Positions 13,075 to 15,147 of a stretch of 15,147 bases of DNA are shown here, piece by piece. Position 1 is the first letter of the stretch. Every line of letters begins with the position of its first letter. This DNA comes from Chloroflexota bacterium. Its GTDB lineage: Bacteria; Chloroflexota; Anaerolineae; Anaerolineales; UBA11858. The stretch spans positions 1-15,147 of the forward strand of contig DAOUWT010000034.1 in assembly GCA_030666985.1 (NCBI GenBank), written 5' to 3'. The position numbers were made by a program, and so were the translations under genes. A model generated the notes under the pieces. It was not told the DNA's origin. It saw nothing but the letters and a program-made list of their open reading frames with translations, and searched no databases.

Positions 13075-14079
13075 ATGCACTGGAAAGACAAAACAATATT
13101 AATCACTGGCGGCACCGGATCCTTTGGCAAAAAATTCATCGAGATTGTGCAAGCAAAGTACCATCCTAAAAAACTCATTGTCTACAGCCGCGACGAGCTT
13201 AAGCAGCATCAAATGCGCGTCAACGGCTTTGACCAAGACAACATGCGCTACTTCATTGGCAACATCCGCGACCTCCCCCGGTTGCGCCGCGCCATGCAGG
13301 GGGTGGATATTGTCATCCACTCCGCAGCCCTCAAGCAAGTTCCGGCCTGTGAGTACAATCCCATGGAAGCCGTCAAGACCAACATTCTAGGGAGCAGCAA
13401 CGTCGTTGACGCCGCCCTAGACGCTGGGGTAGAGAAAGTCCTCGCCCTCAGCACAGATAAAGCCGTCAACCCCGTCAACCTCTACGGAGCAACGAAGCTA
13501 TCCGCTGAAAAGCTCATCGTGCAGAGCAACGCCTACGCCGGGGGACGGAAAACCCGCCTGAGCTGCACCCGCTACGGGAACGTGGTCGGCAGCCGCGGGA
13601 GCGTGGTGCCAGTCTTCATCCGCCAGCGCGAAGAAAGCAACACCCTCACCGTGACCGACAAGCGCATGACCCGCTTCTGGCTGACGCTGGAACAGGGGGC
13701 GCACTTCGTCATCCGCACCGTGGAGCAGATGCAAGGCGGCGAGGTCTTCGTCCCCAAAATCCCCAGCATGCGCATCATGGATTTGGCGCGAGCGGTTTCC
13801 CCCACTGCCGAGATAAAAGTCATCGGCATCCGCCCCGGCGAGAAGCTGCACGAGGTGCTCATCTCCCGCGACGAGTCCCGCTCCACGGTGGAGTTAGAGG
13901 ACATGTTCGTGGTTCAGCCCGTGGAAGCCTTTTGGTTCGGCGGAGAATGGGAAAAACTCGGCCAGCCCGTCGAAGATGGCTTTAAATATTCCAGCGACCG
14001 CAACACGGCGTGGCTAAACGAGGAAGACATCCAAGAAATTATCGAGCCTTTCGAGAAATTACACGAGGCAGGCGGATAA
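13075..14079 (+). CDS. pseB: UDP-GlcNAc 4,6-dehydratase, inverting (PseB-type)
   Basis: The 334 residues match the PseB pattern closely: GGTGSFG (12-18), YSRDELKQ, ALKQVP, STDKAVNPVNLYGATK (D128, K129, Y137, K141), RYGNVVGSRGSVVP, RMTRFW, FVPKIPSM and IGIRPGEKLHE. The Tyr in NLYGATK separates it from FnlA/WbjB types, which as I recall have Met there. It dehydrates UDP-GlcNAc with inversion at C5 to the 4-keto-6-deoxy-L-arabino sugar in the cytoplasm. AGGAGT lies 6 nt before the ATG. In pseudaminic acid loci the aminotransferase PseC follows, but here an RmlD-like reductase overlaps the stop (TAATG at 14077-14081), so a different sugar is probably made. It lacks membrane segments, unlike the long CapD forms. 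Confidence 0.92.
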   Translation: MHWKDKTILITGGTGSFGKKFIEIVQAKYHPKKLIVYSRDELKQHQMRVNGFDQDNMRYFIGNIRDLPRLRRAMQGVDIVIHSAALKQVPACEYNPMEAVKTNILGSSNVVDAALDAGVEKVLALSTDKAVNPVNLYGATKLSAEKLIVQSNAYAGGRKTRLSCTRYGNVVGSRGSVVPVFIRQREESNTLTVTDKRMTRFWLTLEQGAHFVIRTVEQMQGGEVFVPKIPSMRIMDLARAVSPTAEIKVIGIRPGEKLHEVLISRDESRSTVELEDMFVVQPVEAFWFGGEWEKLGQPVEDGFKYSSDRNTAWLNEEDIQEIIEPFEKLHEAGG

Positions 14080-15017
14080 TGCGGATATTGGTCACAGGCG
14101 CAAGCGGATTGCTGGGCCTGAACGTCGCCCTGGAAGCCGTGGCGGAGGGACATACCGTCTTCGGCGTGGTGAACGCCCACCCCCTCCGGGGGGATGGTTT
14201 TACCGTCCTGGTGAGCGATTTGCTGGCCCCCGGCGAAGTCGAGCGCGTCTTCGAGGCCGCCCGCCCCGATTGGGTCATCCACTGCGCCGCGTTGGCGAAT
14301 CTCGATGCCTGCGAGCGGGACCCCGACCTGGCGCGAGGGCTCAACGCCGCGCTGCCCGGACGAATAGCCGCAGCCGCCAAAGAAAGAGGCGCGTGCCTGG
14401 TACACATTTCCACGGATGCGGTATTTGACGGCCAAAAGGGAAATTACACAGAGACCGACGACCCCAACCCCCTCAGTATTTACGCTCATACCAAATTAGC
14501 CGGTGAATACACCGTTGAAGCTGTTTATCCCCTAGCTGACAGAACGTCAGCCGCAATCATCGCCCGCGTGAATCTCTTCGGATGGAGCTTGAGCGGGAAA
14601 CGCAGCCTGGCCGAATTCTTCTTCAACAATCTCCAGGCTGGTAAGCCTATGATGGGCTTTACGGACGTATATTTCAGCCCTCTCTTGGCCAATGATTTAG
14701 GAAAGGTTCTCCTAACTATGATGGCAGAAGATTTGCACGGCCTATACCACGTGGGCAGCAAAGAGAGCTTGAGCAAATATGATTTTGGAGTAAAAATCGC
14801 CGAAAAATTTGGGTTTGATCCTGCCCTAATCCGCCCCACATCCCTCGCAGAGGCCGGTCTTAGCGTTTCTCGTTCCCCCAATCTCAGTTTATGTGTTGAT
14901 AAACTTATCCACAGTTTGCCCCCCGTTACCCTCCAGTTATCCACAAATTTAGACCGTTTTTATGAACTTTATCAACAGGGTTATCCACAAAAGCTTAGAG
15001 TGATGAGTAAAGAGTAA
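14079..15017 (+). CDS. RmlD-like NDP-4-keto-sugar reductase
   Basis: The 312-residue short-chain reductase has TGASGLLG (6-13), HISTDAVFDG and catalytic YAHTK (Y135, K139), the RmlD family pattern. RmlD proteins reduce the C4 ketone of a 6-deoxy-hexulose with NADPH. Here the partner product is the PseB ketosugar, so the likely result is a UDP-N-acetyl-6-deoxy-L-hexose. There is no C-terminal cupin domain of the FnlB/WbjC kind. The start at 14079 overlaps the pseB stop by one base and gives the Rossmann motif at the N-terminus; an upstream in-frame ATG at 14010 would sit inside pseB. The last 35 codons contain the DnaA-box cluster, and the final residues (VMSKE) are read from a heptamer array. 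Confidence 0.88.
   Translation: MRILVTGASGLLGLNVALEAVAEGHTVFGVVNAHPLRGDGFTVLVSDLLAPGEVERVFEAARPDWVIHCAALANLDACERDPDLARGLNAALPGRIAAAAKERGACLVHISTDAVFDGQKGNYTETDDPNPLSIYAHTKLAGEYTVEAVYPLADRTSAAIIARVNLFGWSLSGKRSLAEFFFNNLQAGKPMMGFTDVYFSPLLANDLGKVLLTMMAEDLHGLYHVGSKESLSKYDFGVKIAEKFGFDPALIRPTSLAEAGLSVSRSPNLSLCVDKLIHSLPPVTLQLSTNLDRFYELYQQGYPQKLRVMSKE
14894..14989 (+). promoter_or_regulatory. Cluster of DnaA boxes inside a coding region
   Basis: Exact TTATCCACA occurs at 14905-14913, 14937-14945 and 14981-14989. One-mismatch boxes TTATCAACA occur at 14969-14977 (plus) and 14894-14902 (minus). The spacings of 32, 32 and 12 bp are near whole helical turns. The exact boxes are read in three different codon frames (L-I-H-S, L-S-T, Y-P-Q), so protein constraint cannot explain them. 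Confidence 0.75.
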
Positions 15018-15048
15018 AACGTAATGAGTAAAGAGTGAAGCGTAATAT
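15000..15048. repeat. Heptanucleotide array R4, single arm
   Basis: Seven heptamers in register (GTGATGA, GTAAAGA, GTAAAAC, GTAATGA, GTAAAGA, GTGAAGC, GTAATAT) cover the end and stop codon of the RmlD-like gene. No complementary arm is present before the window ends. Confidence 0.88.
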
Positions 15049-15110
15049 CTTACGGCGTAACCGTTCACATACCTCTAGTAAAAAACCTCAAAATATGTCA
15101 CTACGCTCAA

Positions 15111-15130
15111 GCAGGATGGCCACATCCTGC
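15111..15130. repeat. Perfect 8-bp hairpin at the right edge
   Basis: GCAGGATG (15111-15118) pairs with CATCCTGC (15123-15130) around the loop GCCA and is followed by a G-rich tail. The loop is the same as in the hairpin at 11099-11118. No gene is visible after 15017. Confidence 0.75.
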
Positions 15131-15147
15131 GGGCGGGGTACGGGGAA

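Noticed and set aside
14010..14078. Upstream start for the RmlD-like gene
   Set aside because: It lies within pseB in another frame; the 14079 start overlaps the pseB stop and places the Rossmann motif correctly.

Overview
The window reads as an accessory region of a bacterial chromosome in two parts. A left-hand defence/mobile island (about 1-4800) abuts a right-hand surface-polysaccharide locus (about 4800 to the right edge). The likely source is an environmental bacterium of the Chloroflexota (Anaerolineae-like) type. That is an inference from the mixture of gene families, the moderate and patchy GC content and the abundant intergenic repeats. No marker gene fixes the taxonomy.

Left part: a probable end of an IS21-like element (1-141); a Fic protein with a C-terminal helix-turn-helix and a palindromic operator over its promoter (172-1162); a gene-poor stretch with two hairpins (1163-1559); a consensus sigma70 promoter driving an AbiEi-type antitoxin homologue, an unrecognised 98-residue protein and a metallophosphoesterase with an altered active site (1560-3335); and a DUF3800 gene (3510-4340). 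The 3' end of the DUF3800 gene is overlapped by what looks like a complete small RNA gene on the minus strand (extended -10, three-way-junction fold, intrinsic terminator; 4413-4286). Behind it lie a fragment of a second metallophosphoesterase gene and a transposase remnant.

Right part: a probably leaderless winged-helix regulator (4836) overlaps an NAD-dependent sugar epimerase (5330). Then come gmd and fcl (GDP-mannose to GDP-L-fucose), wzm and wzt (ABC export of a finished glycan), a capsule-type glycosyltransferase (11355), and a PseB-type UDP-GlcNAc 4,6-dehydratase followed by an RmlD-like reductase. Together they supply fucose and an N-acetylated 6-deoxy-L-sugar, use at least one of them in assembly, and export the polymer. 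No initiating transferase, PseC aminotransferase or UDP-sugar 2-epimerase is seen in the window.

Three features of the right part are unexpected. First, arrays of a degenerate heptanucleotide, held in strict 7-nt register and mostly arranged as plus-arm/minus-arm inverted pairs, separate the gene modules (6341, 8598, 12970, 15000). Second, the end of the RmlD-like gene carries three exact DnaA boxes and two near-boxes, with the exact boxes read in all three codon frames. Third, the wzt-glycosyltransferase gap is packed with G-rich tandem repeats and perfect hairpins.
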